A DNA stretch of 64,000 nt, from the NCBI GenBank assembly GCA_947503155.1, contig CANNCL010000003.1:124001-188000 (forward strand). Reading direction: 5' to 3'. Source of the stretch: an uncultured Erythrobacter sp. GTDB lineage: Bacteria; Pseudomonadota; Alphaproteobacteria; Sphingomonadales; Sphingomonadaceae. Position numbers and translations under genes: made by a program. A model generated the notes under the pieces. That model was not told where the DNA came from. It saw only the letters and a list, made by a program, of their open reading frames with translations, and did not search any database. This document shows positions 36,944 through 45,734 of this stretch, piece after piece. How positions within the stretch are numbered: position 1 is the first letter of the stretch; every line of letters begins with the position of its first letter.

Positions 36944-38009
36944 TGTGACCCGCCGCACCCCGGACATGCTTGTGCTCGACGACAAACAAGGCACCGCCAG
37001 CGCAAGCCGAGTTCGCGCGCCCTTAATTGATGCGTTTCAGCGGCGCATTTCTTACCTGCGCCTATCCGTCACGGATCGCTGCGATTTGCGCTGCACCTAT
37101 TGCATGCCGGAACGCATGACATTCCTGCCCAAACGCGAGGTTTTGACGCTGGAGGAGCTGTATGAGCTTTCCAGCGGGTTCATTGATCGCGGTGTGACCA
37201 AAATCCGGATTACCGGCGGCGAACCGCTAGTGCGGCGCGACATTATGGACCTGTTCACCGCGCTGGGCCGGCGGCTGGGGCATGATCTTGAGGAACTGAC
37301 CCTCACCACCAATGCGACGCAGCTTGCGGGACATGCGGATGCTCTGGCGAAAGCCGGGGTGCGCCGTGTGAACATCTCCCTCGATACGCTGGACCGCGCG
37401 CGATTCGCTGAATTGACGCGCCGCGATGCTTTGCCGCAAGTGTTGGAGGGGATCGCGGCGGCGAAAGCAGCTGGCCTTAAGGTAAAGCTCAATGCCGTCG
37501 CGCTGCTGGGTGTGAATGAGCATGAGCTGACAGACCTCATCGCATGGGCACACGGCGAGGGGCATGATGTGACCTTGATCGAAGTCATGCCGCTTGGCGA
37601 TGTAGAGCAAGAGCGGCTGGACCAATATCTGCGGCTCGACACGGTTCGTACGCGGCTAGAAGAGCGCTGGTCTTTGACCGACAACGAACATTCAAGCGGC
37701 GGTCCGGCGCGTTATGTTGATATTGCGGAAACCGGGGGAAGGCTGGGTTTCATCACTCCGCATTCCAACAATTTCTGTGCGACCTGCAATAGGTTGAGGG
37801 TCACGGCGACCGGGCAACTCTATCCATGCCTTGGCGGGAGCGAGCGCGTTGATTTGCGCGCCGCACTGCGCTCCGATGCTCCGCAAGAGCAATTGGAAGA
37901 GGCGCTCAACAAAACGATGCTGATCAAGCCGGAGCGCCACCATTTCCGCATGGACAAACGCGGCGCAGACCCGGCGCTGGCTCGGCACATGTCGATGACG
38001 GGCGGATAA
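36936..38009 (+). CDS. moaA: GTP 3',8-cyclase
   Basis: The radical SAM enzyme that starts molybdenum-cofactor synthesis by rearranging GTP. C49, C53 and C56 in DRCDLRCTYCMPERM hold the SAM cluster, and NNFCATCNRLRV with a later Cys (LYPCLGG) holds the second [4Fe-4S]. KIRITGGEPLVRRDI is the SAM-binding loop. The start at 36936 (MNDVTRRTPD) overlaps the previous gene and fits the family N-terminus. It is followed directly by moaD. Confidence 0.97.
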   Translation: MNDVTRRTPDMLVLDDKQGTASASRVRAPLIDAFQRRISYLRLSVTDRCDLRCTYCMPERMTFLPKREVLTLEELYELSSGFIDRGVTKIRITGGEPLVRRDIMDLFTALGRRLGHDLEELTLTTNATQLAGHADALAKAGVRRVNISLDTLDRARFAELTRRDALPQVLEGIAAAKAAGLKVKLNAVALLGVNEHELTDLIAWAHGEGHDVTLIEVMPLGDVEQERLDQYLRLDTVRTRLEERWSLTDNEHSSGGPARYVDIAETGGRLGFITPHSNNFCATCNRLRVTATGQLYPCLGGSERVDLRAALRSDAPQEQLEEALNKTMLIKPERHHFRMDKRGADPALARHMSMTGG

Positions 38010-38011
38010 AG

Positions 38012-38254
38012 ATGGCGGTTACGATCCACTTCCTTGGGCCCTTGCGCGATTTGGCAGGCATGGATCGCTGCGACGTGGAGGCTCCGCTTGATTGGGCAGG
38101 GTTGCTGGACGCCGTAGCCGCACCTGTCGCAGAGCAATTGCGAAACGAACGCGTCAATGTCGCCTGCGCTGGCAGGGTGCTTTCGGACAAGACTGCGCTC
38201 CATGCGCAGGACGGCGATGAAGTCGCGCTATTGCCTCCTGTTTCCGGCGGTTGA
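38012..38254 (+). CDS. moaD: Molybdopterin synthase small subunit
   Basis: The sulfur-carrier subunit of molybdopterin synthase. The ubiquitin-like 80 residues end in the required Gly-Gly (LLPPVSGG), which is thiocarboxylated. It lies between moaA and moaE, ten bases before moaE. Confidence 0.93.
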   Translation: MAVTIHFLGPLRDLAGMDRCDVEAPLDWAGLLDAVAAPVAEQLRNERVNVACAGRVLSDKTALHAQDGDEVALLPPVSGG

Positions 38255-38263
38255 GGCGCGGCG

Positions 38264-38725
38264 ATGTTTGATATCCGTCTGCTGGACGTGCCGTTCGATC
38301 CCCATGCTGCGGCGGATCGTTTGGCGGCGGCGACGCCGGATGCAGGGGGCATCACATCATTCGTAGGTAAGGTGCGCGCCGGCGGCGACGTGAAGGCGTT
38401 GGAATTGTCGCATTACGAACCGCTGACTTTGCCGGGAATGCGCGATCTTGCTGAGACGGCGCGTCTGCGCTTCAACCTAATGGGACTTGTGATCTTGCAC
38501 CGCACCGGGCGTCTCGAACCGGGCGATCCGATCGTTTGCGTCTCTGCCGCCTCACGGCACAGACGAGATGGCATCGCAGCGGCCGATTTCTGCATGGATC
38601 ATTTGAAAAGCGCGGCTTGGTTCTGGAAACGCGAATTGCGCGGCGGAACATGGCACTGGATAGAACCGCGCGCCGTGGATCACGCGGATCTGGCGCGGTG
38701 GAGTGAAAAAAACTCTCCTGTTTGA
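38264..38725 (+). CDS. moaE: Molybdopterin synthase catalytic subunit
   Basis: The subunit that inserts the MoaD sulfurs into precursor Z to give molybdopterin. GGITSFVGKVRAGG and the later CVSAASRHRRDGIAAADFCMDHLK and WFWKREL with W...IEP are conserved in MoaE. The 153 residues are normal. Its stop overlaps an FNR-like box (38722-38735) belonging to the next gene. Confidence 0.95.
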   Translation: MFDIRLLDVPFDPHAAADRLAAATPDAGGITSFVGKVRAGGDVKALELSHYEPLTLPGMRDLAETARLRFNLMGLVILHRTGRLEPGDPIVCVSAASRHRRDGIAAADFCMDHLKSAAWFWKRELRGGTWHWIEPRAVDHADLARWSEKNSPV

Positions 38726-38735
38726 TCTGGGTCAA
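38722..38735 (+). promoter_or_regulatory. FNR-type binding site
   Basis: TTGATCTGGGTCAA matches the FNR/FnrL consensus TTGAT-N4-ATCAA with a single mismatch. Its centre (38728.5) is 41.5 bases before 38770, so a class II promoter would put the -10 at about 38758-38763 (TAATTC). The FNR-type regulator gene is convergent 600 bases downstream. Confidence 0.65.
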
Positions 38736-38752
38736 GGTGCGCATTTTGATCG

Positions 38753-38787
38753 GCGGCTAATTCTCCTTTCAACAAAGGAGAAGCCGC
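38753..38787 (+). promoter_or_regulatory. Inverted repeat masking the Shine-Dalgarno of the membrane-protein gene
   Basis: TTCTCCTTT (38761-38769) pairs perfectly with AAAGGAGAA (38774-38782) around the loop CAAC. An outer stem GCGGC/GCCGC (38753-38757 with 38783-38787) extends to the base before the ATG. The ribosome-binding site AAAGGAG is therefore in the stem of any RNA that includes the upstream arm. Confidence 0.6.
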
Positions 38788-39282
38788 ATGAGCAAGCAAG
38801 TCCAAAGCCACTTAGAACGCGGCGAAGCCCGTATTGTCGCAGAGCCTGTTGCGGGGCCTGTCGCTGGAGCTGTCGCAGCAGGGCCTGTCGCAGAACGTGC
38901 GGGCGAACTGGCATCAATGCCGCGCCATCAGGTCGATATCGACCGCAATTTCGAACTGCCAACCGGCCTCTATAAAGCGACTGTCGGCCTCTATCTTACC
39001 TTCCTTGGTGTGCTGTTCGCCGGTTTTGGCGGACCCGGTTTGGTTATTCCGATGGCGATCTGTGTGGTCTTCATCGCTGGCATCTTCGGTGTTCCTGCGA
39101 TCTGGACCCGGCTTAAGCGCAATTCCAGTCGGCCAATGACAATGGGCGCATTCAAGCAAGCAGGTATCATGACCAACACCGGTCCGGTCACCCCAAAAGA
39201 CGCGGCGATCCAGATGTTGATTTTGCCAGTGCTGATTGTGATCTGGGCCTGCGCCACTGTCGCCATTGCAGCTCTGGTTTGA
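38788..39282 (+). CDS. Membrane protein of unknown function, putative FNR target
   Basis: A 164-residue protein. Residues 15-45 are an Ala/Val/Gly/Pro repeat region (AEPVAGPVAGAVAAGPVAER). Then follow three hydrophobic segments (about 67-84, 87-104, 146-164; LYLTFLGVLFAGFG, PMAICVVFIAGIFGVPAI and MLILPVLIVIWACATVAIAAL). No family is recognised. An FNR box and an SD-masking repeat lie directly upstream, so it may be an oxygen-controlled membrane protein. Confidence 0.65.
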   Translation: MSKQVQSHLERGEARIVAEPVAGPVAGAVAAGPVAERAGELASMPRHQVDIDRNFELPTGLYKATVGLYLTFLGVLFAGFGGPGLVIPMAICVVFIAGIFGVPAIWTRLKRNSSRPMTMGAFKQAGIMTNTGPVTPKDAAIQMLILPVLIVIWACATVAIAALV

Positions 39283-39342
39283 CGGAAGGGGTCCGGTGAA
39301 GCCAGTCAGACATGATCAGGCGCGAGAGGCGACTGCTGGGAA

Positions 39343-40041
39343 TCAGTACGCTTGACGACCGGAGAGGGTCTGAAGGAGCGCGGGGTCGATTAATTCGATT
39401 CCGCGTTTTCCTTTGCGCGCGATGGCGCCGGCATCTTCCAATTCGCCCATCTTCCGGCTGACTGTTTCAATCGTCAGCCCTAGCATATTGCCGATTTCCC
39501 CGCGCGTCAGTGGGAGATCGAAATGGCTGGCAAGGTGACATGGCGACGTGCTTGCTGCTGCTGCGAAATCGTGAATCAATGCGGCAAGGCGCGCCTCAGC
39601 ATCTGCGTGGCCGGTAAGCTCTAGGAGGCCGCGCGCGGCGAGCAAATCTTCTTGAGCACGGCGAAGCAGAGCACGGGCAAGGGCGGGGTAAACCTCAATC
39701 GCCCGGTCAATGTCGACCCGCGCAAATGTGCATAATTTGCTTTGTGTCAGCGCGGTCACGTCATGATGTGCAAACGGCGCGAACAATTCGCCAACAAAAC
39801 CCGATGGATGCACCAACGACAAGATTTGTTCATTGCCGTCCTTATCCACCGCCGACACTTTCAGCGCCCCGCTCACCAAAGTCGCGCAGGCCGCATGATC
39901 ATCGCCAGCGGCAAACAACATCTCGCCGCGTTCCAGAATCCGCGTCCGTCCAGCAGCAGCCAGCGCATCGCGCTCTTCTTCATTCAGAACCGAACAGGCG
40001 GCGCTGTCGCGAACTGGGCAAGTCTCGCAAGCAAGTTTCAT
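39343..40041 (-). CDS. FNR-type transcription regulator with [4Fe-4S] cysteines
   Basis: An oxygen-sensing Crp/Fnr regulator. Three N-terminal cysteines (C5, C8, C16) plus C104 match the four cluster ligands of FNR. The cyclic-nucleotide-binding-like fold follows, and the C-terminal helix-turn-helix reads GLTIETVSRKMGEL with the E-xx-SR contact of FNR. The ATG at 40041 gives a typical start; the frame continues further upstream over the next gene. It is the likely regulator of the convergent membrane-protein gene, which has the FNR box. Confidence 0.88.
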   Translation of the reverse strand: MKLACETCPVRDSAACSVLNEEERDALAAAGRTRILERGEMLFAAGDDHAACATLVSGALKVSAVDKDGNEQILSLVHPSGFVGELFAPFAHHDVTALTQSKLCTFARVDIDRAIEVYPALARALLRRAQEDLLAARGLLELTGHADAEARLAALIHDFAAAASTSPCHLASHFDLPLTRGEIGNMLGLTIETVSRKMGELEDAGAIARKGKRGIELIDPALLQTLSGRQAY

Positions 40042-40060
40042 CGTATCGGCCCCTGATCCA

Positions 40061-40579
40061 TCACGAGGCCAATTCCGCACTGAGCGAATCGAGAGCGGCT
40101 TCTTGATCACGGATCATTTGGCCAACCAAAATCTGTGCGGCGTTGATATCTTCGGTCGCATCGAACGCGGCCGCTGCTTGGAATTCCAATTGGTCCAAAT
40201 CGCTCATCGCCAGCGTCGTTTGCCCGTGCAGGGTCGTAAGCCGCGCTATGGCCACAAGCGCGCGTGCGCGGCGATCATCGTCGATTCTCACGCCGCGCGC
40301 GCCGCGCACCAATTGCGCGGCATCGGTTCTGGCGGCGACAAACTGTTGATGCGCTGAGCGGGCCTGTTCGACGAATCCGCGTAACTGGGTAAATGTCTCG
40401 GGGGCGCTCGCCGCGCTCTGAACCGGGGCAGTGTCCGGCGTGCCCACTGTAAACTGTCCCGTTTGGCGTTCTGCATCACGCACGGCGAGCGAAGGATACT
40501 GGTCACTGCTGCTCGCGCATCCGGCAAGAAGTGCAGCAGAAATGGCCGATAGGGCGAATGCTCGAATTGTGTAAGTCAT
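40061..40579 (-). CDS. Putative lipoprotein of unknown function
   Basis: A 172-residue protein with a lipobox (LLAGCASS) at the end of a signal peptide, so it is exported and lipid-anchored. The remaining domain is Ala/Gln-rich and probably helical. No family is recognised. It is transcribed upstream of and 19 bases before the FNR-type regulator on the same strand, so the two are probably one unit. Confidence 0.65.
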   Translation of the reverse strand: MTYTIRAFALSAISAALLAGCASSSDQYPSLAVRDAERQTGQFTVGTPDTAPVQSAASAPETFTQLRGFVEQARSAHQQFVAARTDAAQLVRGARGVRIDDDRRARALVAIARLTTLHGQTTLAMSDLDQLEFQAAAAFDATEDINAAQILVGQMIRDQEAALDSLSAELAS

Positions 40580-40778
40580 GATCAATCGGGCGATACCATG
40601 ACGCGGGCATGCGGCAAAGATGCCAAAGATGGCGGCGCAGTTGCTATTTTCTCGGAATAGCAGCGTTGACTTGGCGGCGGCGTTCCCTTAACGGCACCCT
40701 TCTTTCGCAGCACTGCATCTTCGCAGAGCAGCACCGCCCTGAGAATTGGGCACAGCACGAGTTTGAGAGTATAAAGCC

Positions 40779-41282
40779 ATGTTCGCGATAGTGCGCACAG
40801 GCGGCAAGCAGTATCGGGTTGCCGCCGGAGACAAAATTGCCGTTGAGAAACTTGCTGGTGAAGCAGGCGACACGATCACGCTGGGTGACGTTCTTTTGGC
40901 AGGCGAAGGCGATTCAGTCGCTGATGCTGCTAAAGTGAACGTTTCGGCTGAAATCATTGCGCAAGCCAAGAGCGAGAAGGTGATCGTTTTCAAAAAACGT
41001 CGCCGTCACAACTATCGCCGCAAGGCCGGCCACCGTCAGCAAATGACGTTGCTGCGCATCACCGATGTCGGTGAAGGCAAAGCGCCTGCTAAAAAGGCAG
41101 CAGCCCCTAAGAAGGAAGCGGCTCCTAAGGCAGAAGCCAAAGCCGCTCCTGCTAAGAAGGCTCCGGCCAAAAAAGCAGCTCCAAAAACTGAAGCAGCGGC
41201 GAAAAAGCCTGCTGCTAAAAAAGCGCCAGCAAAAAAGGCACCGGCTAAGAAAGCCGCGCCTAAGACTGACGACGCTAAGTAA
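40779..41282 (+). CDS. rplU: 50S ribosomal protein L21 with a Lys/Ala-rich tail
   Basis: A large-subunit protein. The 100-residue core is typical: [18 protein letters not shown] at the start, [21 protein letters not shown] near the end. It is followed by about 60 extra residues of the type [13 protein letters not shown], resembling histone H1 tails. Such extensions occur in Sphingomonadales L21. It starts the rplU-rpmA operon. Upstream, TTGACT (40666) with a weak TTAACG 16 bases later may be the promoter. Confidence 0.97.
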   Translation: MFAIVRTGGKQYRVAAGDKIAVEKLAGEAGDTITLGDVLLAGEGDSVADAAKVNVSAEIIAQAKSEKVIVFKKRRRHNYRRKAGHRQQMTLLRITDVGEGKAPAKKAAAPKKEAAPKAEAKAAPAKKAPAKKAAPKTEAAAKKPAAKKAPAKKAPAKKAAPKTDDAK

Positions 41283-41294
41283 GGATCAGGAACC

Positions 41295-41564
41295 ATGGCA
41301 CATAAAAAAGCAGGCGGTTCATCGCGTAACGGTCGCGACTCAGTCGGTCGCCGCCTTGGTGTGAAAAAATTCGGCGGCCAGGACGTGGTTGGCGGAAACA
41401 TTCTCGTGCGTCAGCGCGGCACCAAATTCTATCCAGGCACCAATGTCGGTATGGGCAAGGATCACACCTTGTTTGCGACCGACCATGGCGTCGTGCGATT
41501 CCACAAGGGCAAGCTAGGCCGCAAATATGTGTCGGTCGACGTTATTGCGGAAGCGGCAGAATAA
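41295..41564 (+). CDS. rpmA: 50S ribosomal protein L27
   Basis: A large-subunit protein that reaches the peptidyl-transfer centre. [21 protein letters not shown] is the classical N-terminus, and [21 protein letters not shown] follows. It is 89 residues and lies 12 bases after rplU. Confidence 0.98.
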   Translation: MAHKKAGGSSRNGRDSVGRRLGVKKFGGQDVVGGNILVRQRGTKFYPGTNVGMGKDHTLFATDHGVVRFHKGKLGRKYVSVDVIAEAAE

Positions 41565-41582
41565 ACGGACGTTCCAAGAAAA

Positions 41583-41676
41583 GGATCGTCCCACGGGGCG
41601 GTCCTAGCCGGGTTCACACACCGGCAGCGTAGAGGGAGAAGGGCCACCCCAATCATTGGGGGAGCCATCTCCCTCT
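41583..41676 (+). terminator. Hairpin region after rpmA
   Basis: Two structures follow rpmA. One is a nearly continuous 9- to 10-bp hairpin with G-U pairs at 41583-41604. The other is a nine-base perfect arm pair (41631-41639 with 41668-41676) that encloses a smaller CCCCAAT/ATTGGGG repeat. Either or both may terminate or stabilise the rplU-rpmA mRNA. Neither has a strong T-run. Confidence 0.5.
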
Positions 41677-41779
41677 TCTCGTATCTCCTTCATATCGATC
41701 TGTTGAACAGATGTTCGGCGGTAATGAATTTGCCTTGTAAGCCCGGTATTGGGGCTCGCGGGGTAAGAAGGAGGTTCGC

Positions 41780-42337
41780 GTGTTCCATCGCAGCGAAAGA
41801 CTACTGCTCCGGCCGATTTGGCCCGAAGACTGGCAGAGCGTCCACACTGGCATCGCCGATGAAGGCGTTGTCCGCAATCTCGCGAGCGCGCCGTGGCCGT
41901 ATCGCGAAGAAGACGCCCGCGCCTTTACCGCATTACCGATTGCGCCGCTTTGCCCGCGCTTCCTTGTGACGCGTGCCCGTGATGCCGCCGTGATCGGCTG
42001 CATCGGTATTGATCCGCCCCCTGTTGAGGATGCAGAGAATCACAGCACAGTCGAAGTCGGGTATTGGATCGCTCGCCCGCATTGGGGGCAAGGCTACGCG
42101 ACCGAAGCGGGCCGCGCGGTTCTGGCTGTTGCTCAGACGCTTGGCTATCGGCGTGTTATCGGGTCACATTTTCTCGACAATCCGGCGTCGGGCAAAGTGC
42201 TGGCCAAACTCGGCTTTGAACCGACCGGGCGCGTGGTTGATCGTCATTCTTGTGGACGCGGCGAAAAGGCGCCTACGGCTGAGTATGCGCTTGAATTTGC
42301 AGGTGAGTTGAGCAGTGGAGACGTGTGTGCTGCGTGA
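41780..42337 (+). CDS. GNAT family N-acetyltransferase (RimJ/RimL-like)
   Basis: A 185-residue acetyltransferase. HWGQGYATEAGRAVLAVAQT is the acetyl-CoA loop and LDNPASGKVLAKLGFEPTG the C-terminal motif. It begins RSERLLLRPIWPEDWQSVH, typical of RimJ/RimL-type and other small-molecule acetyltransferases. The start is GTG at 41780, decided by the strong AAGGAGG at 41768-41774. The substrate is unknown. Confidence 0.83.
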   Translation: MFHRSERLLLRPIWPEDWQSVHTGIADEGVVRNLASAPWPYREEDARAFTALPIAPLCPRFLVTRARDAAVIGCIGIDPPPVEDAENHSTVEVGYWIARPHWGQGYATEAGRAVLAVAQTLGYRRVIGSHFLDNPASGKVLAKLGFEPTGRVVDRHSCGRGEKAPTAEYALEFAGELSSGDVCAA

Positions 42338-42406
42338 TGATCGGCGGGGCGGACGTGATCCGCTCGCTTGTTCGCGGCAATCAATGGCGCTATTCAAGGA
42401 CGCATA

Positions 42407-43003
42407 ATGACCACCCGAAAACGACTGAGCCCTGAAGAATCGCGCAACACCGCGCTGCAAGCGGCGCGCGCTTTGTTGATCGAAACCGGTCCGCAATCGG
42501 TCACGCTGAAAGCAGTGGCAGGGCGGATTGGGCGCACTCATGCCAATTTGCTCCACCATTTTGGCTCGGCATCGGGCCTGCAAAAGGCCTTGGCCGAACA
42601 TTTGGCGCGCACCGTTTGCGAGACGATTATAGACGCGGTTCACGCCACTCGCGCGGGGCTGGGCTCTGCGCGCGAGGTTGTGGATCTGGCATTCGATGCG
42701 TTTGACAGAGAAGGGGCGGGCGCGCTCACCAGTTGGATGTTGCTGACCGGCAATGAGGACGCGCTCAACCCAATTATCTCGACAATTCATGAACTTGTTG
42801 ATGAAATAGCGCCAGGTGAGGCAGAGCATCACGATGACGAGATGCATGTGCATAAGGACACGCTAAGCTTGGTCCTCTTGGCGCTAGGCGATGCGCTTAT
42901 TGGTGCGGCACTGGCGAAATCATTGGGCCTGCCGCGCGAAACGGCGCGTGACCGTGCCGCCGCCAATTTAGAAGCGTCGATGGCCGCGCAATACGAGGTT
43001 TAA
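42407..43003 (+). CDS. TetR family transcription regulator
   Basis: A 198-residue repressor-type protein. The N-terminal helix-turn-helix reads ALLIETGPQSVTLKAVAGRI and GRTHANLLHHFGSASGLQKA. The C-terminal helical ligand domain has a His-rich patch (AEHHDDEMHVHKD). The target is unknown; the GNAT gene upstream is the nearest candidate. The ATG at 42407 follows AAGGACG and was preferred to the earlier frame start. It overlaps the convergent ygfZ by four bases. Confidence 0.83.
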   Translation: MTTRKRLSPEESRNTALQAARALLIETGPQSVTLKAVAGRIGRTHANLLHHFGSASGLQKALAEHLARTVCETIIDAVHATRAGLGSAREVVDLAFDAFDREGAGALTSWMLLTGNEDALNPIISTIHELVDEIAPGEAEHHDDEMHVHKDTLSLVLLALGDALIGAALAKSLGLPRETARDRAAANLEASMAAQYEV

Positions 43004-43728
43004 TCAGCCAGTCCGGCGCGCTGCCAATCGGGTAGTGTCGCGGGATCGAGATCGGCCACACGCAAATGATCCACCGCTAGGCCAAGTTCAGGATAGGCCG
43101 CTTTGCGCCGCTTTTCCTGCGATGCCTCAAGCGGAACCACCACCAACCGCCGGTTGACCTTTTGCCGCCAATTCATCCGCGCGGTGTTTTCCTGGCCGAT
43201 GTAACAGCCTTTCTCAAAGCTCACTCCGTTCAGCTCAACCGCGTTGGTTTCGAGCCACAGAATATCACCAAGTTCGGCGCGGCCCTCTGGCAGGCCAAGC
43301 GAAAGCCGGTGTGCGAGATAGGCGGCGTCTGCGGCCTCTCCCTTGGACGCGGCAAGCCAGCGATAACCGATCTGTGGCAAACGCGGATCAGCCGCAGCGC
43401 CTGCGTAGAGGTCAGCGGACCAATGGACGCCGATCGTTTCGTCCCGAGCAATATCGATCTTTCGGCGCAGCCGGTATAGCGAAAGACGTTTCGCTAGATC
43501 ATCGGCGCTTTCTGTTTCGCAATCGAGTAGAAGCGACCCATCGGGGCCTTCCCATACAAAAAAGTCGAACATCGCCTTGCCCTGTGCGGACAACAGCGCC
43601 GCATAAACAGGCAGCGCGCCTGCCACATCATTGGTCACCAGCCCTTGCAGAAACCCGCGAACATCCTCCGCCGGATCGCTAGGCGCTAATCGCACAATCG
43701 CGCGGGATTCCAGCATTGTGGCCGTCAT
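43000..43728 (-). CDS. ygfZ: Folate-binding protein YgfZ
   Basis: A GcvT-like folate-binding protein needed for iron-sulfur enzyme maintenance. KGCYIGQENTARM is the YgfZ signature motif with the conserved Cys, and FLQGLVTNDV the N-terminal one. The 242 residues begin MTATMLESRAIV at 43728; the frame extends 13 codons further over the ATP-grasp gene. It lies downstream of that gene on the same strand. Confidence 0.9.
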   Translation of the reverse strand: MTATMLESRAIVRLAPSDPAEDVRGFLQGLVTNDVAGALPVYAALLSAQGKAMFDFFVWEGPDGSLLLDCETESADDLAKRLSLYRLRRKIDIARDETIGVHWSADLYAGAAADPRLPQIGYRWLAASKGEAADAAYLAHRLSLGLPEGRAELGDILWLETNAVELNGVSFEKGCYIGQENTARMNWRQKVNRRLVVVPLEASQEKRRKAAYPELGLAVDHLRVADLDPATLPDWQRAGLAD

Positions 43729-43733
43729 ATCTG

Positions 43734-44630
43734 TCACACTCTCTTTGCTATTGCCCGCGCAAGGCATTCGCCCAATTCGGGGCCTTGTTCGGGATAGAGA
43801 TAGGGTTCGATCATCTCCGCTTCCATGACCATCAACAGATCATCTGACCCGCGCAGCATATCGATCCGTGCATAGAGTGGCGGATCAAAGGGCAGTGCGG
43901 CGATAATTGCCTTTGCTTCAGCGGCTTCTTCGGCGGTTGGTGTGTGGGTGTTTTCTAACCCGCCATAGAGCGATTGAATGCGGTAATCGCCTTTCGCCGG
44001 GCGTTTGCGCACAACATGGCTCAATTCCCCGTCGATGAAGACAAAACTGAGTTCGCCTTCCTCCGCGATGGCGGAAAGGAAGGGTTGCACCATTGCGGCA
44101 TGACCAAAGCGCCAATCGGAAGGGGGGAGCGAATCGCGGTTCAGCAATTCTTGCCCCAGCGCGCCTGCGCCGATCTGGCGTTTGATCACCACTTGGTCGC
44201 ACTCAAACGCATCCATAGCGGCCAAAGCATCAGCGGCGGTGACATCGTCCAGCCACTGCGTCGGAATGGTTTGGGCGCCGCGCCGCGCCAATTCGCGCAA
44301 ATAGGTCTTTGTGACGTTCCAACGCACAATTTCTGCCGAATTGCACACGGTGATCCCGCGCGCCTGCAGTGCATCGAGCTTTGCAAGGAAGGCCGGGGCT
44401 TTGTCCTGATAATCCCAAGCCGTGCCCAGCATTACGAGGTCGATCCCGGCGAATTGCTCAATCGGTGCCTCCCAATCGGCCACTCGGAGGCTTAGACCCT
44501 GTGCCTTGAAGGCTGGCTCCAACGCAGCGATCATCAAGTCATGCTCAAACGCATCGCCTCTGCGCTCTACAGTCTGCCCGTCCGTTTGCGGCAGGGTGCT
44601 CTCACACGCTAGAAATCCGATTGTTGCCAT
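43734..44630 (-). CDS. ATP-grasp domain protein
   Basis: A 298-residue ATP-grasp ligase-like protein of unknown substrate. The middle [20 protein letters not shown] is the ATP-binding strand-loop and [11 protein letters not shown] plus [10 protein letters not shown] give the metal and phosphate contacts of this fold. Homologues are annotated as glutathione-synthetase-like. The frame is open far upstream over pyrC on the other strand, but that part is not coding. The ATG at 44630 gives the natural N-terminus [12 protein letters not shown]. Confidence 0.82.
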   Translation of the reverse strand: MATIGFLACESTLPQTDGQTVERRGDAFEHDLMIAALEPAFKAQGLSLRVADWEAPIEQFAGIDLVMLGTAWDYQDKAPAFLAKLDALQARGITVCNSAEIVRWNVTKTYLRELARRGAQTIPTQWLDDVTAADALAAMDAFECDQVVIKRQIGAGALGQELLNRDSLPPSDWRFGHAAMVQPFLSAIAEEGELSFVFIDGELSHVVRKRPAKGDYRIQSLYGGLENTHTPTAEEAAEAKAIIAALPFDPPLYARIDMLRGSDDLLMVMEAEMIEPYLYPEQGPELGECLARAIAKRV

Positions 44631-44696
44631 GGCTTTGCGTCTATTGCGCAAAGCTCGCACTGGAAAGCCCCTGATTGCCCGCCTAAGGCTCTCACT

Positions 44697-45734
44697 ATGA
44701 CGAACAACCTTACGATCCGACGCCCTGATGATTGGCACCTGCATTTCCGCGATGGCGACATTATGCGCGGAGTGGTGCCCTATACGGCGCGCCAGTTTGG
44801 CCGTGCGATCGTGATGCCGAACCTGTCGCCGCCTGTAACAACCGCGGCAATGGCGGCGGATTACCGGGACCGGATCATGGCGGCCGTGCCCGCTGGCACG
44901 GATTTTACGCCGCTCATGACCTGTTACCTGACCGATACGACCGACCCAGACGATCTGGCGCGCGGTGCAGCAGACGGCGTCTTCACAGCGGCAAAACTCT
45001 ATCCCGCAAACGCGACCACAAATTCGGCGCATGGTGTCAGCGATGTGGCAAAACTCGCGCCGGTCCTGGAGCGGATGGAAGCGGAGGGGATCGTTCTGTG
45101 CGTTCACGGCGAGGTTACGGACGCGGACATTGATGTCTTTGACCGGGAGGCTGAGTTTATTGAGCGTCATTTGCGCGGGATCATCGCCGATTTTCCGCGT
45201 TTGAAGGTCGTGTTTGAACATATCACCACCGCTGATGCGGTGGATTTTGTGAAGAGCTGCGGCGCAAATGTTGCCGCGACAATCACACCGCAACACTTAC
45301 ACATTAATCGCAACGCGATGCTGGTTGGCGGGATGCAGCCGCATAATTACTGCCTTCCTGTGGCAAAACGAGAGACGCACCGGCTCGCCCTGCGCGCGGC
45401 AGCGGTTTCGGGGTCTCCAAAGTTTTTCCTCGGCACCGACAGCGCACCGCATTTGCGCAGCGCAAAGGAAACATCATGCGGATGCGCGGGCATTTTCAAC
45501 GCGCCCTATGCGCTCGAAAGCTATTTGACGGTGTTTGAAGAGGAAGGCGCGCTCGACCATTTTGAAGGGTTCGCTTCCCTGCATGGCCCGGCATTTTACG
45601 GTCTGCCGGTGAATGCCGATAGCATCACGTTGGAACGCGCCGAGGTGGCCGTACCCGAAAGCTTCGAATTGACCGGAGAAGAGATTGTGCCGTGGCACGG
45701 GGGACAAACGATTGGTTGGCGGATCGCGTCTTAA
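44697..45734 (+). CDS. pyrC: Dihydroorotase
   Basis: Closes carbamoyl-aspartate to dihydroorotate in pyrimidine synthesis. The zinc HxH is in [10 protein letters not shown], the carboxylated Lys in [13 protein letters not shown], and [13 protein letters not shown] plus GTDSAPHL carry the remaining ligands and catalytic Asp. The 345 residues are typical of the PyrC class II enzyme. It is divergent from the ATP-grasp gene and convergent with rarD. Confidence 0.97.
   Translation: MTNNLTIRRPDDWHLHFRDGDIMRGVVPYTARQFGRAIVMPNLSPPVTTAAMAADYRDRIMAAVPAGTDFTPLMTCYLTDTTDPDDLARGAADGVFTAAKLYPANATTNSAHGVSDVAKLAPVLERMEAEGIVLCVHGEVTDADIDVFDREAEFIERHLRGIIADFPRLKVVFEHITTADAVDFVKSCGANVAATITPQHLHINRNAMLVGGMQPHNYCLPVAKRETHRLALRAAAVSGSPKFFLGTDSAPHLRSAKETSCGCAGIFNAPYALESYLTVFEEEGALDHFEGFASLHGPAFYGLPVNADSITLERAEVAVPESFELTGEEIVPWHGGQTIGWRIAS

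Noticed and set aside
44631..45296. Upstream extension of the ATP-grasp gene
   Set aside because: The 222 codons overlap pyrC on the other strand and have no homologous look; the natural start is the ATG at 44630.
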